Positions 21,916 to 35,094 of a stretch of DNA of 64,000 nucleotides are shown piece after piece. Location: assembly GCA_958450365.1 (NCBI GenBank), contig CAUEEP010000743.1, forward strand, positions 8,673,501 to 8,737,500. Direction: 5' to 3'. Under the pieces are notes generated by a model. The model worked only from the letters and a program-made list of their open reading frames with translations, was not told the DNA's origin and did not search any database. The position numbers and the translations under genes are program-made. Within the stretch, counting starts at the first letter, position 1. Each line of letters begins with the position of its first letter. This stretch comes from Mesorhabditis belari (Eukaryota; Nematoda; Chromadorea; Rhabditida; Rhabditidae).

Positions 21916-22980
21916 GTTGGAAATCGACGTTAGGTTGTTACTAAATCAACAGAAAGCATGATTTATGAAGCGTCTTACAAATGACATCATAGACTTGCTG
22001 ATTCACAGGTTGACTGTGCCACTGCATATTCCGTTACTGTACAGTTGACGGATCCTGGAGTCTGTCTATGCACAGGATGTATTGTATCGTACTGTAGTAC
22101 TGTAGCGTACTGTAAAAGTTGTGCAAAAGTTTTCAAATCAAAGCAGTATTCACCAAAATTCTCATCCAAATCTTGAGTCTTTCTTTCTGTGCTTAAAGAA
22201 GCTTTTGGTTTTTGTTTTTCTCAAGAAAGATTCCCGATTTTGCTCTTCTTTTAAATTCAATTCATCTGTCACTTTTTCTTTTCTGTTTTTCACCGTTGTA
22301 CAAGTGGTAAAGTCAATCATTTTCTCCTTGTTTATATCTGTCAAATGGAGAAGACTGTCCTTGAGGCACTCCTTTTTCCGATCACTTTTTTTCTTCCAAT
22401 TACAACTGATAACATGCCATTTCAATTCGCTTTTTTTTACTTTTCTTTTGTTTTTTACAATATTTTTCAAGTTAACAAGTAATTCAAATTGTTTTTAATA
22501 TTTTATTTTCCTTGATCTAAAAATCGAACAGTTAAGCCTCTTTTTTTGCTTAACTTTTGCTTAACTTTTCTTCAATCTTTGCTGTCAAACTACCCAAAAA
22601 AAATCGAAATAAAATCGTAATTCAATGCGCCTTTTACAGAGCAAAACTTGAATTGATTTCCCCAAATGACTTTTTAAAAAAAGTTTTGGGAAAAGAAAAA
22701 AGTTGAATGCTTGACTTTTTGCCTCATAAAAAGATTCCCCTCTCTCCCAAGAGACTCCTTTTTTTGAGTCAATTCACACAGCTGCATTACCCTTTATAGA
22801 TCAAAAAAAGCTCTATACCCTTTATAGAACAAAACAGATCTATACCCTTCCATTCGTAAAGTCTTCACAGATTCTAGAATCGTTTAGGTATTTGGCTATT
22901 TTCATTGTACCAATCGCTTCACAGTTTTGAAAAAGAATCCAACTGCCAGTTTATCTTTTATCCAACTTTTGCTATCTAAC
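21916..22980. other. AT-rich spacer without recognisable gene
   Basis: Pyrimidine-rich stretches give open frames on both strands at 22121-22498 that look compositional. No supported gene. Confidence 0.5.
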
Positions 22981-24370
22981 TAACTATTTAACTAACTACC
23001 GTAAATACTGTAATAGTACCCCACCCCCATAATGACGGTGCGGAGTGTTGCGTAGTCTAGCTTTGAACGAGTTTTTCTCGACACTGGTTTATGCTACAAT
23101 GCGCGCTTAGGTATCAAAAAATAGCCTTGAATTTCAGCTATTTTTTGATAACAAAGACGCGTTTTTTGAAAGTACGGGCGCTTTGAAAAAAATGAAATAC
23201 TAAAAAACTTTTGCGACTACGCGACTGTACGAGGGGGATGGGGTACTATTACAGTATTTACGGTATCTAACTAACTATCTAACTAACTATTTAACTAACT
23301 ATTTAACTAAATAACTATTTAACTAAATATCTAACTAACTATCTAACTTAACTTTTGGTAGTCAAATTGAAAAGTTCAATGTACAAACTGACGATTTGAT
23401 TATGGTAATTTTCTGAAATATAATATTGCTTTAGCCGAGAAAGAACGCATTGTAATCTAGACATTACAAAAATCGAAATATTTGTGTCACCGTTCCCCCT
23501 TCAAATCCCCGTTCTCCTTTTCTGTTGACTCTCTCCTTTTTCCCTTGCGATTTTCATCAAATTTATCAATTTTTTTTATTACCTATTTACCAAATTCCTG
23601 AAACTTTTCTTTGCAATGCAATTTTTAGACTCTTTTTTTCAAACAAACCTTTCAACAAATTCATCAAATTCTTTTCCAAAATCGCCACGATTTGAAAGGT
23701 TTGTTGAGAATTTTTAAACGATGAAAACCGGTCTTTTTTTTTGACTTTTTACAAGAAATAAATCTTTCATAAGTTCTTTTGATATTCTTTCTTTTCTACT
23801 CTTTATTCCATTTGTAAATCATTCACTTGCATTTAGCTGTACTTTGTGCTTAAAAGTGTCTAAACATACCCGCTATGACTTGACCTTTTAACCAGTACAC
23901 AAGGATTTTTTGGGTCAAATTTAATTCTCATAATTTAATTCTCATTTTGGTTAATTTTGACTATATAATTAACTATTTAACTATTTAATTTAGTGGATTA
24001 TTTCCCGATTTTAATCTTATCCGTTAGAGATCTCTCGTTAAATATCTAGCTAACTATCTAACTAACTATTTGACTAACTAACTATCTAACTTAACTTTTG
24101 GCATCATTCGATGAGGCTATTTACTTTAACTATTTAATTTAGTGAATTATTTCCCGATTTCAATCTTATCCGTAGAGATCTCTCGTTAACTATCTAGCTA
24201 ACTATCTAACTAACTCTTTAACTAACTATTTAACTAACTATTTAACTAACTATTTAACTAACTATTTAACTAACTAACTATCTAACTATCTAACTAACTA
24301 TTTAACTAACTATCTAACTAACTATTTGACTAACTAACTATCTAGCTAACTATCTAACTTAACTTTTGGC
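22981..24370. repeat. taactaactat arrays with a MITE A copy
   Basis: Degenerate ctaactaactatttaactaa repeats at 22981-22997, 23266-23350 and 24040-24370. A block of about 80 bp ('cttttggcatcattcgatgaggctatttac' plus flanks) recurs at about 24090 and 24362. MITE family A occupies 22998-23265, TA-flanked. Confidence 0.8.
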
Positions 24371-24876
24371 ATCATTCGATGAGGCTATTTACTTTAACTA
24401 TTTAATTTAGTGGATTATTTCCCGATTTCAATCTTATCCACTAGAGATCTCTCAAACATTTCATCCAATCCAATCCAATCCACTTCCCCAATTCTCAAAT
24501 TCGATAAATCTTTCCACTTGGTGCATCAATTAACTATACCCCTAGTCATTTATCATGAAAACCTCGAAAAGTTTCCTTTCGACCCGAGAAAATCCCGGGA
24601 TCCAAGAGGTTCTCTCAAAAAAAACCTCGATTAATGAACCAAATAAAAGCTCAGTAAGCAATGTGATCCGGTAAAAGAGCACAGAAAAAGGTTGGGTCAT
24701 TTTTCACGCTTTTACACAATTAACTTTTCTTCTCTTTCTGCTATAAGACCGCACGAATAGCGAATGGAAAATTTATGATCGATGAAAAAAGAAAATCAAT
24801 GATCAGCAGGGATTAATCAGCTTTCAGATTTCGCAAATTTTTGGACGAAATCTAGATTTCATTTCGATCTTGTAGC

Positions 24877-25043
24877 TTAGGAAATCCATCCTAGGAAATC
24901 CATCCTAGGAAATCCATCCTAGAAAATCCTAGTACAGTCGACTCTCCATTTCCCAAAGAGCTGTTTAGCTGTTAGCGTGAAAAATTGAGTGTTGAATGAA
25001 AGTGAGTCGCTAGTTGACCCACGCCTTAAGTCCAAGTGTTTCC
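24877..25043 (+). repeat. direct repeat, first copy
   Basis: aggaaatccatcct tandem units followed by tacagtcgactctccatttc...gtgagtcgctagttgaccca. The second copy at 26397-26547 lies beyond the putative first exon of the GST gene, so the pair brackets about 1.35 kb. Confidence 0.85.
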
Positions 25044-25702
25044 AAATTCAAGTCCAATTCTATAATAAAGTTTAATTTTTTTGGGTATTCAGCTAGATAG
25101 CCGTGTTTTGAAATCGATTTCAACTTGTATTAGAATTGATATTTGTAAAATCCCGTACAACTTAATCCACCACGACCTATTTTGATCCTCAATTAATTTA
25201 TAAACTATTCCCCTATTGATTTTCAATTGATTCATAACCTATTGATTTAAATCTTTATTTCCTAAACTCTTCGTGAAACTCTAAACTTAATGATCTATTG
25301 AGGAAATCGAGGCAATCCATGAAAGAAAAAAAAAAGCTCCAATGAATTATGAGAGGAGGAGTCTCTTTGAGATCAAAAGGAAAAGAGAAAATGCTCATTG
25401 ATCACCCGATTCTCTAGGAAAAAGCTTTAGAGTCATTAGTAGATTCCATTGGGTTGAGATCATTCAACCCATTCCAACTCACTAAGTCTGATATTTTGTT
25501 CGTGATATTGATTAATCTAGCAGCTTCATTTATTGTACTCAACTGTAGCTCAACCTGTTCAAATCTACAAATTCTCAACTCTTCATATTCTTAGCTGACA
25601 GATTTACTGTACAGCTTCTATAAGTTGAGCTTAGAATTTGACCCAAACTGTACTTCTCTTGGACTTGGAAGTCCAGACTTGGAATATTGAGTAATCTTTT
25701 CA

Positions 25703-28700
25703 ATGAACTTAGCACAAAATCTTCGGTCTCCTAAACGAATCCGCACTCTTTCTCTGCCATGTCTAGAACCAATCACAAACTATTTTCGAAGACCCAGTGA
25801 TTTTGATTTCTCGAAGATTCGCCAAAACAACAGCGTTTTCGATTCTCCATCAGAGGGCAGCTCGGATTCTCTTGATCAAAAGAATCGACACTTCTTTACT
25901 GAAGAAGCTAGAGATCAAGTTTCATTTGCTAAAGATGAAATCACAGTAAATGCTGATACCCAGCTCTTTGCTGGAGAAACAGATGCAGTGGCGTCAAGTG
26001 AAATGCTATTCTTCGCTCAAGAAGAAGCCATGCTAGCGGAAATAGCTGCAGAAGAAGAAGCTCAAGAAGAAGCCGAACCCTTTCCATTCTCTTCAACATC
26101 ATTTCCTAACATTACCGCTCCCCAAGAAACCCTTGAGAATTCGTTTATTTCACTCGAATCTGTTCCTAAATCTACTCATTCTGTGTGCTCAATTTTCCCA
26201 TCAACCTCTCAATTCTCTGTCACTAGATCATTCTTCAGTGGAAGGGAATTGATTATTGTATGTTTTTGAAAGAAAACTGGTAACTCTTAACTGGTAGCTT
26301 TTATCTATTTAATGATAACTTGCGTAGTAATTGCAAAAATATTCATGTATTCAAAGAAATTCTCTATCAGCAGCTCAAGGCTTAGAGGCAGGGATCCAAG
26401 GAAATCCTAGAACCGGAGAAATCCATCCTAGGAAATCCTAGTACAGTCGACTCTCCATTTCCCCAAAGAGCTGTTTAACTGGTAGCGTGAAAAATTGAGT
26501 GTTGAATGAAAGTGAGTCGCTAGTTGACCCACGCTTAAGTCCAAGTGTGCTCAAAGTTTACAATGAAAGCAAACTCTCATCCTCTCACAAGTTTAAACAG
26601 TCAGTAGTTACCAATTTAAAAGTAAAGCTCTTGATTTCCTTTTCAAGTTTCAGATAAACTTCCGTGAACTATTTCAATCATTTTTTTTATTTAGAAGGCC
26701 AAGAAAGCGAACGAGTCGAATCAAAAAGCGGAGACGAAAAAAGAAGAAGAAAATCGAGAACAAATCGTAGACTCGAAATCCCCGCCATCAAAATCCATTC
26801 AGTCATCAAAATCTCCAAGCCAAGCTCATCCAAAAATCATCACCAAATCCGAAGAAGGTTTTAAGGTAGATTTTAGAAAATTCTCACTTTCAAACACTTG
26901 ATTCCAGGAGATCTTGATCACTTGCAACTACGGATCGGAGACAAAGGATAAACGAAAACGAGTGGGGGTTTTCAAATCACAATGTAATGCTATTATCAAT
27001 TTAGAAAATGTTTTGCAAACTGCCGAAATTTTTTCTTTATGACAAAGCCGATCAGGAAAGTAGTCAGGTTTGGGAATCTTTGTATAAAATCTAAAAAAAA
27101 ATTAACCCCTACATTTTTGGCCCACGGACTTCTGAAAACTCGCAATAGAAGATTGGAACTTTGGCTTCGTCTTCATTTCAAATTTTCTAGGTGATTCGAA
27201 TGATCTTCTCGATTGCGAATATTCCGTACGAGATGAAAGAAGTCGATGAGATCACGATTCAAGGTGCGTTTAGAGGGAAAATAATTACCGTAAATGCTGT
27301 AATAGTACCCCACCGCCCTCGTACAGTCGCGTAGTCGCAAAAGTTTTTTTAGTATTTCATTTTTTTCAAAGCGCCCGTAAAAATGTGTTTTGATATCAAA
27401 AAATAGCCCTGAATTTCAGCTATTTTTTGATACCTAAGCGCGCATTGTAGCATAAACCAGTGTCGAGAAAAACTCGTTCAAAGCTAGACTACACAACACT
27501 CCGCACCGTCATTATGGGGCTGGGGTACTATTACAGTATTTACGGTAGTTAGTTAGATAGTTAGTTAGATAGTTAGTTAGATACCGTAAATACTGTAATA
27601 GTACCCCACCGCCCTCGTACAGTCGCGTAGTCGCAAAAGTTTTTTAGTATTTCATTTTTTTCAAAGCGCCCGTACTTTCAAAAATGTGTTTTTGATATCA
27701 AAAAATAGCTGAAATTCGGGGCTATTTTTTGATAAATAAACGTACATTATAGCATAAACCAGTGTCGAGAAAAACTCGTTCAAAGCTAGACTACACAACA
27801 CTCCGCACCGTCATTATGGGGCTGGGGTACTATTACAGTATTTACGGTATGTTGATATTGTGCAGCACTTCTTGCTTAGCTATAGAGCTTGCTTTAATTA
27901 AGAACTAACTTTTACACAAGTTTTCAACTTTCATATTCTCTAGATCTTCCACTCCGAAGTGTGCCAGTGTTGGAGATTGATGGAGCTAAAATCGGAAACG
28001 CTACCACAATTTGTCGACATTTGGGATGGAGATTTGGTGATATCTTTTTAAGATTTCAAATTTATATAACTTTATTATCGATTTTCATTTTTTCTAAAGT
28101 TCATTTAAACCTTTTTAAAGAAAATTTTCAGATCTTTCCGGTCAAACAGCGCTCGAAGATTCGATGGTTGATATGATCGCTGAAACGATTCACGAAGCAA
28201 AACAAAAACTTCAACCCTGGCTCGATCATATCGAATACAAAAGTATCGACTATTCAAAGGTTATTCTATTCATTTAGTTTTTGATTTCAAAATTCTTTTA
28301 GCCAGAGTGCTCGGATCGATACGCGTTAGAGTATCTAGACGGTTATTTGGGACCGATCATTGAGAATATTTTACTTAAAAGTGGCTCATCGTGGCTTATT
28401 GGACATAAGGTGATAAGTTTTGCTTTTTCTTTTGTTATACAACTATTGAATAGATTTTGTTCCTCGCGAGTAATGCGTTTTTTAAAAAAAATTACTTGGG
28501 AAAAAATTACCGTACTTTTATAGCAAAAAAAATGACGCAAAAATCACGAGCCCCGCATTATATATGACACTTTCTAAAGATACTCAGTCGTTTAACTGAT
28601 TTGGTGGGAAATTCCCTTCCAATGTAAAAAATGATTTTTTTTTTGAAAAACCTGGGGGTAGGCTGGTTTCCGCATTTTTTTTGCGCAACTGGGTCGTTTG

Positions 28701-31466
28701 CGCAACTCACCAAAACTTTCTTTTAAATGAACCAACCTTTACGATTTGTAGTGTCATTTTGTTACACTTATTGAGATCTACAAAATTTCCATTTCCCATA
28801 ACTTTCTTCTAAGTCGGTCAATCTTTATGATTTTGGTGTCATTTTGTAGATCTCAATAAGTGTAACAAAATGACACTACAAATCGTAAAGATTGGTTCAC
28901 TTAAAAGAAAGTTTTGGTGAGTTGCGCAAATGACCCAGTTGTGCAAATAACCCTGTTGCTCAAAGAAATTTGTGGAAACTAGCCTACCCTAAAACCTGCG
29001 CAAAAAATTGCTTTTATATTTTTTTCGCGCAGGCGCACTTTTTAGAAAACGCATTACTCGACAATTGCTCGAGCTATTACTCGAGTAAAAAAATTACTCA
29101 TGCAAATCTACTCGAGTAATTACTTGCTCGCGAGGAACACACTCTAATATTTTTTTTTAAGATAAATACTTTATTCAGAAAGAAATAAAGTGCGAAAACG
29201 ACATGAAAAATGTACTAGATAAAAGATGACAAAGTCACTTAAAATGCAACGAAATAGCCCTTTTAAAATCAGACACGGTGGAGATCAAACGCAACTTGTC
29301 GGGAAGGGCATTCCAAAGTTTAGTAGGGCATTCCAAACTTTAGTAGGGCATTTCAAACTTTAGTAGGTCATTTCAAACTTTAGTAGGGCATTCCAAACTT
29401 TACTAGGGCCTTCCAAACTTTAGTAACCATTGAATTGGGAAGTGTGAAATGGCGGTGTCTTCGGACAAACTTTTGAAAAAAAACTAAACCATAACTTTAT
29501 CTCAATTTTCTTTTTTGCTTTGCTTTGAAGTTTTGTTGATTATACACCAAAATTTGATCTTAAACTGATGCAGTTTTTTTTGAGGAATGTGAGAGGATTT
29601 GTTTAACAAAAAAAACGTACCTAATTTTCCCTTAAAATCCAACCCGATTCGAAAAAACCATTTAAGCCAATATGTTTGTACGAATTTGTTAACAAAAATA
29701 AACATAAATAAAAATCGTTAACGAGAAAATTTTCGAATATAAACCTGTGACTTTTTGAGCTATTCCCAGGTTTCACTCTAATCAGATATTTCTTTTTTTT
29801 TCAATCTTTAATTACTATCAAGCACTTGACTTCTATTATCTTATAAAATAGACGTTTTAACTGGATTTTAGTCGAGTATTTTTGTGACAAACATCGTCAC
29901 GTTAAGTGGTAGTCAAAAATCGACCTTTATCGATCATCACATCCATTGCCATTCCTCAAAAAAAAACAGATTGAGATGCATCAGAGAGCAAATTTTGGCG
30001 TATAATCAGCGAAACTTTAATTGTCAATTAGCAAAAAAGTTATGGTTTAGTTTTTTTTTCAAAAGTTCGTTTAAAGACACCACCATCTCATCATTCCCAA
30101 TTTAATAAGATGTAAAGTTTGCTGGTGTTAAACTTCGACTGGTAAACTTCGACTGGTAAACTTCGAACCAATTTCCCCCGCAATTTCCAGATGACATGGG
30201 CTGATCTAATGGTGGCTTCTTTATTCAACTCGATCATCTATCATCGACCAAATTTCTTCCACAGCTATCCAAACATTTATTTGCATAATAAAAAGGTGCG
30301 TCTTATTAAATTTGTTTGTTTTTAAATCATTTGAACATTTTCTTGTAAGCGAAATTCAAAAGTTTTCTTATAAAAAGGGAATTAGTAAAAAGTTTTTGAT
30401 TGTTTTTGATTAGCTAACTTGATTAGCTGATTAGCTAACTTATGAAAAGCATTCTTAGAAATCACTAGAACTCATGGAAAGCTAGATTTTAGGAAACAAC
30501 ATTTAAAGAGAAGACTTTTCCACCTAGAAAATGATCATATTAGAATTTTATTAAATCTCATTATTAAACTTACATTTTGTAGCAGTACTCTACTTGGATC
30601 AATTCAAGTTTTTCATTTTGTCTTACGCCTTTTCAGTAAACCATCAATCCTCTGTCATTACCAGCAAAACAATTTACCATTTACAATTACCGTAAATACT
30701 GTAATAGTACCCACCACCGTAATGACGGTGCGGAGTGTTGGGTAGTCTAGCTTTGAACGAGTTTTTCTCGACACTGGTTTATGCTATAATGTGCGTTTAT
30801 TTATCAAAAAATAGCCCTCAATTTCAGCTATTTTTTGATACTAAAGAGGCATTTTTTGAAAGTACGGGTGCTTTGCAAAAAATGAAATACTAAAAAACTT
30901 TTGCGACTACGCGACTGTACGAGGGGGGTGGGGTACTATTACAGTATTTACGGTATCTAACTAACTATCTAACTAGCTATCTAACTAACTACCCCACCGT
31001 ACCCCACCGCCCTCGTACAGTCGCGTAGTCGCAAAAGTTTTTTAGTATTTCATTTTTTGCAAAGCACCCGTACTTTCAAAAAATTCGTTTTTGATATCAA
31101 AAAATAGCCCTGAAATGCAGCTATTTTTTGATACCTAAGCGCGCATTGTAGCATAAACCAGTGTCGAGAAAAACTCGTTCAAAGCTAGACTACCCAACAC
31201 TCCGCACCGTCATTATGGGGTTGGGGTACTATTACAGTATTTACGGTAGCTACAATTAACGTATAGGATAAACTCTGCTTATTAGTATTTATCTCGTTTC
31301 CAAACGTTTTCATTTCCAGGTAGCTGAACTGGAATCCCTCGAGGGAATGTTGTATTGTGTGCGGGATCGAATGGTCGATGTTTCCCTCTTTCGTCATGTC
31401 AAACCACTCTCCACGACGATCACGCAAAAAACGATTCCCGAAAGTCAGCTCACCGCATGCACTTGA
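25703..31466 (+). CDS. GST-family protein with N-terminal extension
   Basis: Exons: 25703-26257, 26695-26865, 26908-26961, 27005-27067, 27191-27263, 27944-28036, 28132-28259, 28302-28409, 30191-30295, 31320-31466; phases fit (498 codons). From exon 4 the protein reads as a soluble GST: FFLYDKADQ (beta-1 with a Tyr), RMIFSIANIPYEM, LPLRSVPVLEIDG (cis-Pro motif), then NATTICRHLGWRFG where sigma-class enzymes usually have a QS-x-AI-x-RYLA motif, then a helical C-terminal domain (WLIGHK, MTWADLMVASLFN). Exons 1-2 add about 240 residues: an acidic, Ser-rich stretch with EEAMLAEIAAEEEAQEEAE, then a Lys/Ser-rich part. The link of exon 1 to the GST is inferred from phase and the gtatgt donor; it could be a separate gene. 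Activity is unproven because the glutathione-binding loop is unusual. AATAAA at about 31506. Confidence 0.75.
26397..26547 (+). repeat. direct repeat, second copy
   Basis: About 150 bp nearly identical to the 24877-25043 copy, in the first intron of the GST gene model. Confidence 0.85.
27287..27848. mobile_element. two MITE family A copies separated by a TTAGTTAGATAG spacer
   Basis: Copies at 27287-27546 and 27583-27848 lie in the same orientation in GST intron 5. They start CCGTAAAT(A/G)CTGTAATAG and end CAGTATTTACGG with TA flanks. The 36 bp between them is a taactaac-type repeat. Confidence 0.85.
28453..29144. mobile_element. AGAGTGTGT-family element with nested hAT-like MITE
   Basis: Outer ends ttcctcgcgagtaatgcg and ctcgcgaggaacacactcta. 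Inside, 28654-28989 is a foldback with ends GGGGTAGGCT...AGCCTACCC and TTTTTTTGCGCAACT arms, bordered by aaaacct on both sides. It lies in the 1.8-kb GST intron 8. Confidence 0.8.
30689..31247. mobile_element. MITE family A pair
   Basis: Copy 30689-30954 is complete. The second (about 30991-31247) is in the opposite orientation, lacks its outer terminus and is followed by CAGTATTTACGG-TA. The pair is separated by ctaactaactatctaacta. In the last GST intron. Confidence 0.85.
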
Positions 31467-31699
31467 AACCATAGACTTCAATATTTTACTTCTAAATTTT
31501 CGTAATTAATAAATCTATCGGGTAGACACTCAAAAAAAAATGTTTTTGAAAGCCTAGCGACGGCTTTTAACCTTTGATACTTTGAGGTACAATACGCGAA
31601 GAGTTCACCTGCTCAAGAATTTTCTTGAATCTATCAAAAAAAGTCATTCGTCATTGTATTATTCTAAAATTTAACTATTCTAAAAAGTGCTCCAAATTT

Positions 31700-32130
31700 C
31701 TTGCTGCCCTGAACGGTGAACGATTTCGTTTGGTTGAGCAGCTACGCAGAGTTACGCAGAGCTACGCAAAGACGTTTTTTAGAATTTCAAAGTCATTGTA
31801 TCATTGTATTTGAATTCATAATGATTATTTCATAAAAGCAATCTTTTATTATGAATCAAGATTTGCTTCTTTGCAATAATGTGGATGAGGATGAGAGATG
31901 GGCATGTGTCAGAGCGGTGAAACTAGTTGGTTTTGCAAATGCAAACAGAAATCCTTTACTTTATCAACCAAAATATTTCAATCTTTTCGCTCTAAGAAAT
32001 TTAATGAATGAAAACAAACGGTCAACGATTTCGTTTGGTTGAGCAGCTACGCAGAGCTACGCAGAGTTACGCAGAGTTACGCAGAGTTACGCAGAGTTAC
32101 ACAGAGCTACGCAAGGACGTTTTTTAGAGT
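31700..32130 (+). repeat. duplicated block with tacgcagag repeats
   Basis: aacgatttcgtttggttgag followed by cagctacgcagag units occurs at 31720-31785 and again at 32026-32125 with more units; ttgca repeats follow at 32160. It lies between the GST and chemoreceptor genes. Confidence 0.75.
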
Positions 32131-32288
32131 GAAAACAAAATTTGGAAATAGTTGAGAAGTTGCATTGCATTGCATTGCATTGCATGAAGTGCACTTTATT
32201 CTCAAACAAATCAACGCCGATTCTAATAGTGAAAACTCATATTTCTTAGCGACTCATGCTGCCAACTTCAATCATTTTCTTTCTTTAG

Positions 32289-34839
32289 AACGAATCCCCT
32301 TTTGAAAACACATTTATCCCATTGACTTACGTCTATTTATTCTTGAAAATCGTGGCCACACCAATTCTCTTTTATGGCTTTTATTTGGCTGCATTTTGCT
32401 CATCGCATCTAACGTCCAACATTCTCAAATATCATGTGCTCAATTTTCAGGTTCATAACATAAAAACTCTAATAAAAGTCAGGTCTTCTATTCTTCAATG
32501 TCTCTCTTTATCTTACTCTAGTAACAGCTATAGCTTTTCATGAGCTTAAAAAGTGTTTTGTTGGAATCTAGTTTTCGGTTTCATTAAGTTCTTTAGTCTA
32601 TAAATATTATACCGTATTTTCTCTAATAGTAGTGCACCTAAAGCTTTGTCTAAATTGCTTAAAATCTCGAGAACCGCTTATCAGAATCTATCGATGTGGG
32701 GTCGGAAAATGTAGCTGACGATGAGATCTAGTGGGGGATTTGAGTGTTGAGCTTCTGCAAAAGCTTCGAAACCGTAAAATAGTGACCAACTCGGCTCACC
32801 GGGGTGCACTACTATTAAAGAAAATACGGTAGTTAAAAGTTAAACATTTTGTTGAACAAAATTCAAGAAATCCGAAAAAATAAAGCAATTCTATTGGCTC
32901 TTCAATTGAAATAAACGTTGTTGTTTTAAGGTTTTTTTTAAACGATCAATTTCCATAAAATCATTTAAAGATAATCAGCGCTTTTTGGGATATTTTATGC
33001 TTTTTCATCACTGAACCACACGGATTTTTCCCGCTAATCGCTGGTGATTTTCGTGGAATCGCCTACAAATGGTTTCACATTCATCCATTCATTTGTGTGG
33101 TCAGTCATTTTGTAAATAAATCATAGTAAAATCTTTGTAAAAGTCTTCAGATTGCACTTGTCGTCAGCGCCTCACTCCTCCCCGCCGCAATCTTTCAAAC
33201 GCTTTTTCAGAAGATTCAAATCCTTCTCTCGCCTGGTCATCCATTCAAATTAAAAAGGAAAACGTTTGTCTTGATTTTAGTGTAAGTTTAGAGAGCTTTT
33301 TATTGTTCCATTGTTCCATTTTCGATTCTATTGTTCATCCTTGTTTAATCCTTTCAGCTTTATGTATCATTTATGTTTATGCATTCATCTCCCATTCGCT
33401 TATTTTCTCTTTATCAATACGCAACAAGCAAAGGGGAAACTTGTGATGGTGAATTTACTTTTTTTTTATATTGATATTTAATTTATATTTTACTGTAGCA
33501 TTGTTTTCAATGTCGATATTTTAGCAATATCCATTCATCAGCGATTTCTTGAATCAACCACAAATGTTAGCAATGACATATCGAGATGATTGGATAGCAA
33601 ATGCTTGGGGTAAGTGTACAGAAAAATCAAACTTTTGATAAAGCATAGTACAGCAAAAGTAAAAGTATGTAGTTAGCTAGATTTTCTTTCAAAATTCAGC
33701 TTTTGACTTTGCGGATAAGAGCAGTTTAGAAGTCTGGCTTTTGAAGAATTCCAAAAGATATTCAGTGCATACAGTAGACAAGGCTTATAGTATACTGTAA
33801 AACATTTGACTAGACTAAAAGAAGCTCTGAATTTCCGTGAGTAGCTACTATGCGCCAAATTTTTTGCCCAACTAAATCATTTGCACAATTCGCCATAACT
33901 TTCTTCTAAAGTGAGCCAATCTTTACGATTTGTGGTGTCATTTTTGTTGCACTTTTTAAGATCTACAAAATCACATTATAAATCATAAAGATCGGCTCAC
34001 TTAGAAGAAAGTTATTTGGCGTAAAGTAGCCGCTGACTTTCAGCTCAAAATTGATCCTTAGATCCTTAGATCCTTAGATCCTTAGATCCTTAGATCCTTA
34101 GATCCTTAGATTTCTTGCGTTTCAGTGACAACGATCTTCTGGTTGGGAATGATTTATATGATTGGAGCAATCACTATCGCTTTAGCCTCTTGGCTTTATG
34201 TGAACAATCGAAATGGAAGGTTTGAAGCCAAAAAAAATGACTACAAGCCATGCCATTTCAGTCAACGAACGAAAAAACTTGAAAAGAAACTCCTTATGAT
34301 TCTCTATTTTCAAACTTTCTCTCCATTTTTCATCATTTTACCTGCATTCTCAACGATTTACGTGATCGTCTACTTTCGGATATGGTTTTGTCAAGGTTTA
34401 ATTTCTATACAAACATTGCATCATTAAAAGATTTAAGTTTTAAAAGGCAAAAAAGTTGAAGTTAAGTCTAATATTAGTCGATTTTAGGCAAAAAAGGCAG
34501 ATTTAGGCATTTTTTTAGGCAATTTTTAGGCAAAAAAGTATTTATGACTTTTAAAAACAAGCTGCTTAAGTAGCTTTAAAGGTCTGATTGATTTCACATT
34601 CAGATCTGATTGATTTTGTGATCGCATTGGTGAGTACTTATGGGACATGGTCAACGATAACGATGATCCTTGTGAGTGATTCATATCGAAAGATGACTTT
34701 CGATTTTCTTTCAACCGGTCGCCCACCCCGTCCTCAATACAATTTTCGGGTTCACCATCTACACGGGCATTCAACTGTTGCAGCAATTGGGTCCGAAAGA
34801 TTTCGTCACTTTTCGATATCTGTTTCAAAAGTTGTTTAA
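32289..34839 (+). CDS. nematode 7TM chemoreceptor, srh/str-like (first exon not found)
   Basis: Exons: 32289-32450, 32971-33099, 33151-33281, 33358-33448, 33525-33609, 34126-34395, 34604-34839; phases fit (367 codons to the stop). Seen: SPFEN followed by a membrane segment with [16 protein letters not shown], matching the 'iPihifGaYcil' region of SRH receptors; [15 protein letters not shown] and [10 protein letters not shown]; five or more further hydrophobic segments; a basic cytoplasmic [21 protein letters not shown] before TM6; and [20 protein letters not shown] at TM7. These are family-level SRH features (G-protein-coupled chemosensory receptors of nematode neurons). The start Met is missing, so a short 5' exon presumably lies upstream. 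AATAAA at about 35169. The ligand is unknown. Confidence 0.85.
32611..32830. mobile_element. MITE family B (CCGTATTTTCTC ends)
   Basis: 220 bp, TA-flanked, ends CCGTATTTTCTCTAATAGTA and TACTATTAAAGAAAATACGG. Other copies at 37519-37738, 58896-59129 and (partial) 59186-59375. In a chemoreceptor intron. Confidence 0.85.
33838..34113. repeat. degenerate hAT-like MITE copy and ATCCTTAG array
   Basis: 33838-34032 resembles the inverted arms of 28654-28989 but has lost its ends. 34045-34113 is about nine units of gatcctta, stopping just before the acceptor of exon 34126. Confidence 0.75.
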
Positions 34840-34859
34840 GGAGGCGTTGAATGGCAAAA

Positions 34860-35094
34860 ATAAGGCCAATGCCAATCCCAATGCCAATGCCAACGGCAAT
34901 GCCAATCCCAATGCCAATCCCAATGCCAATGCCAATGCCAATGCCAACGGCAATGCCAATCCCAATGCCAATGCCAACGGCAATGCCAATCCCAATGCCA
35001 ATCCCAATGCCAATGCCAATCCCAATGCCAATGCCAACGCCAATGCCAATCCCAATGCCAATGCCAACGCCAATGCCAATCCCAATGCCAAAAA
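34860..35094 (+). repeat. ccaatg/cccaat hexamer array in the 3' UTR
   Basis: About 39 hexamers of ccaatg with ccaatc and ccaacg variants. It starts 20 bp after the chemoreceptor stop and is open in several frames on both strands simply because it is a hexamer repeat. Confidence 0.9.
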
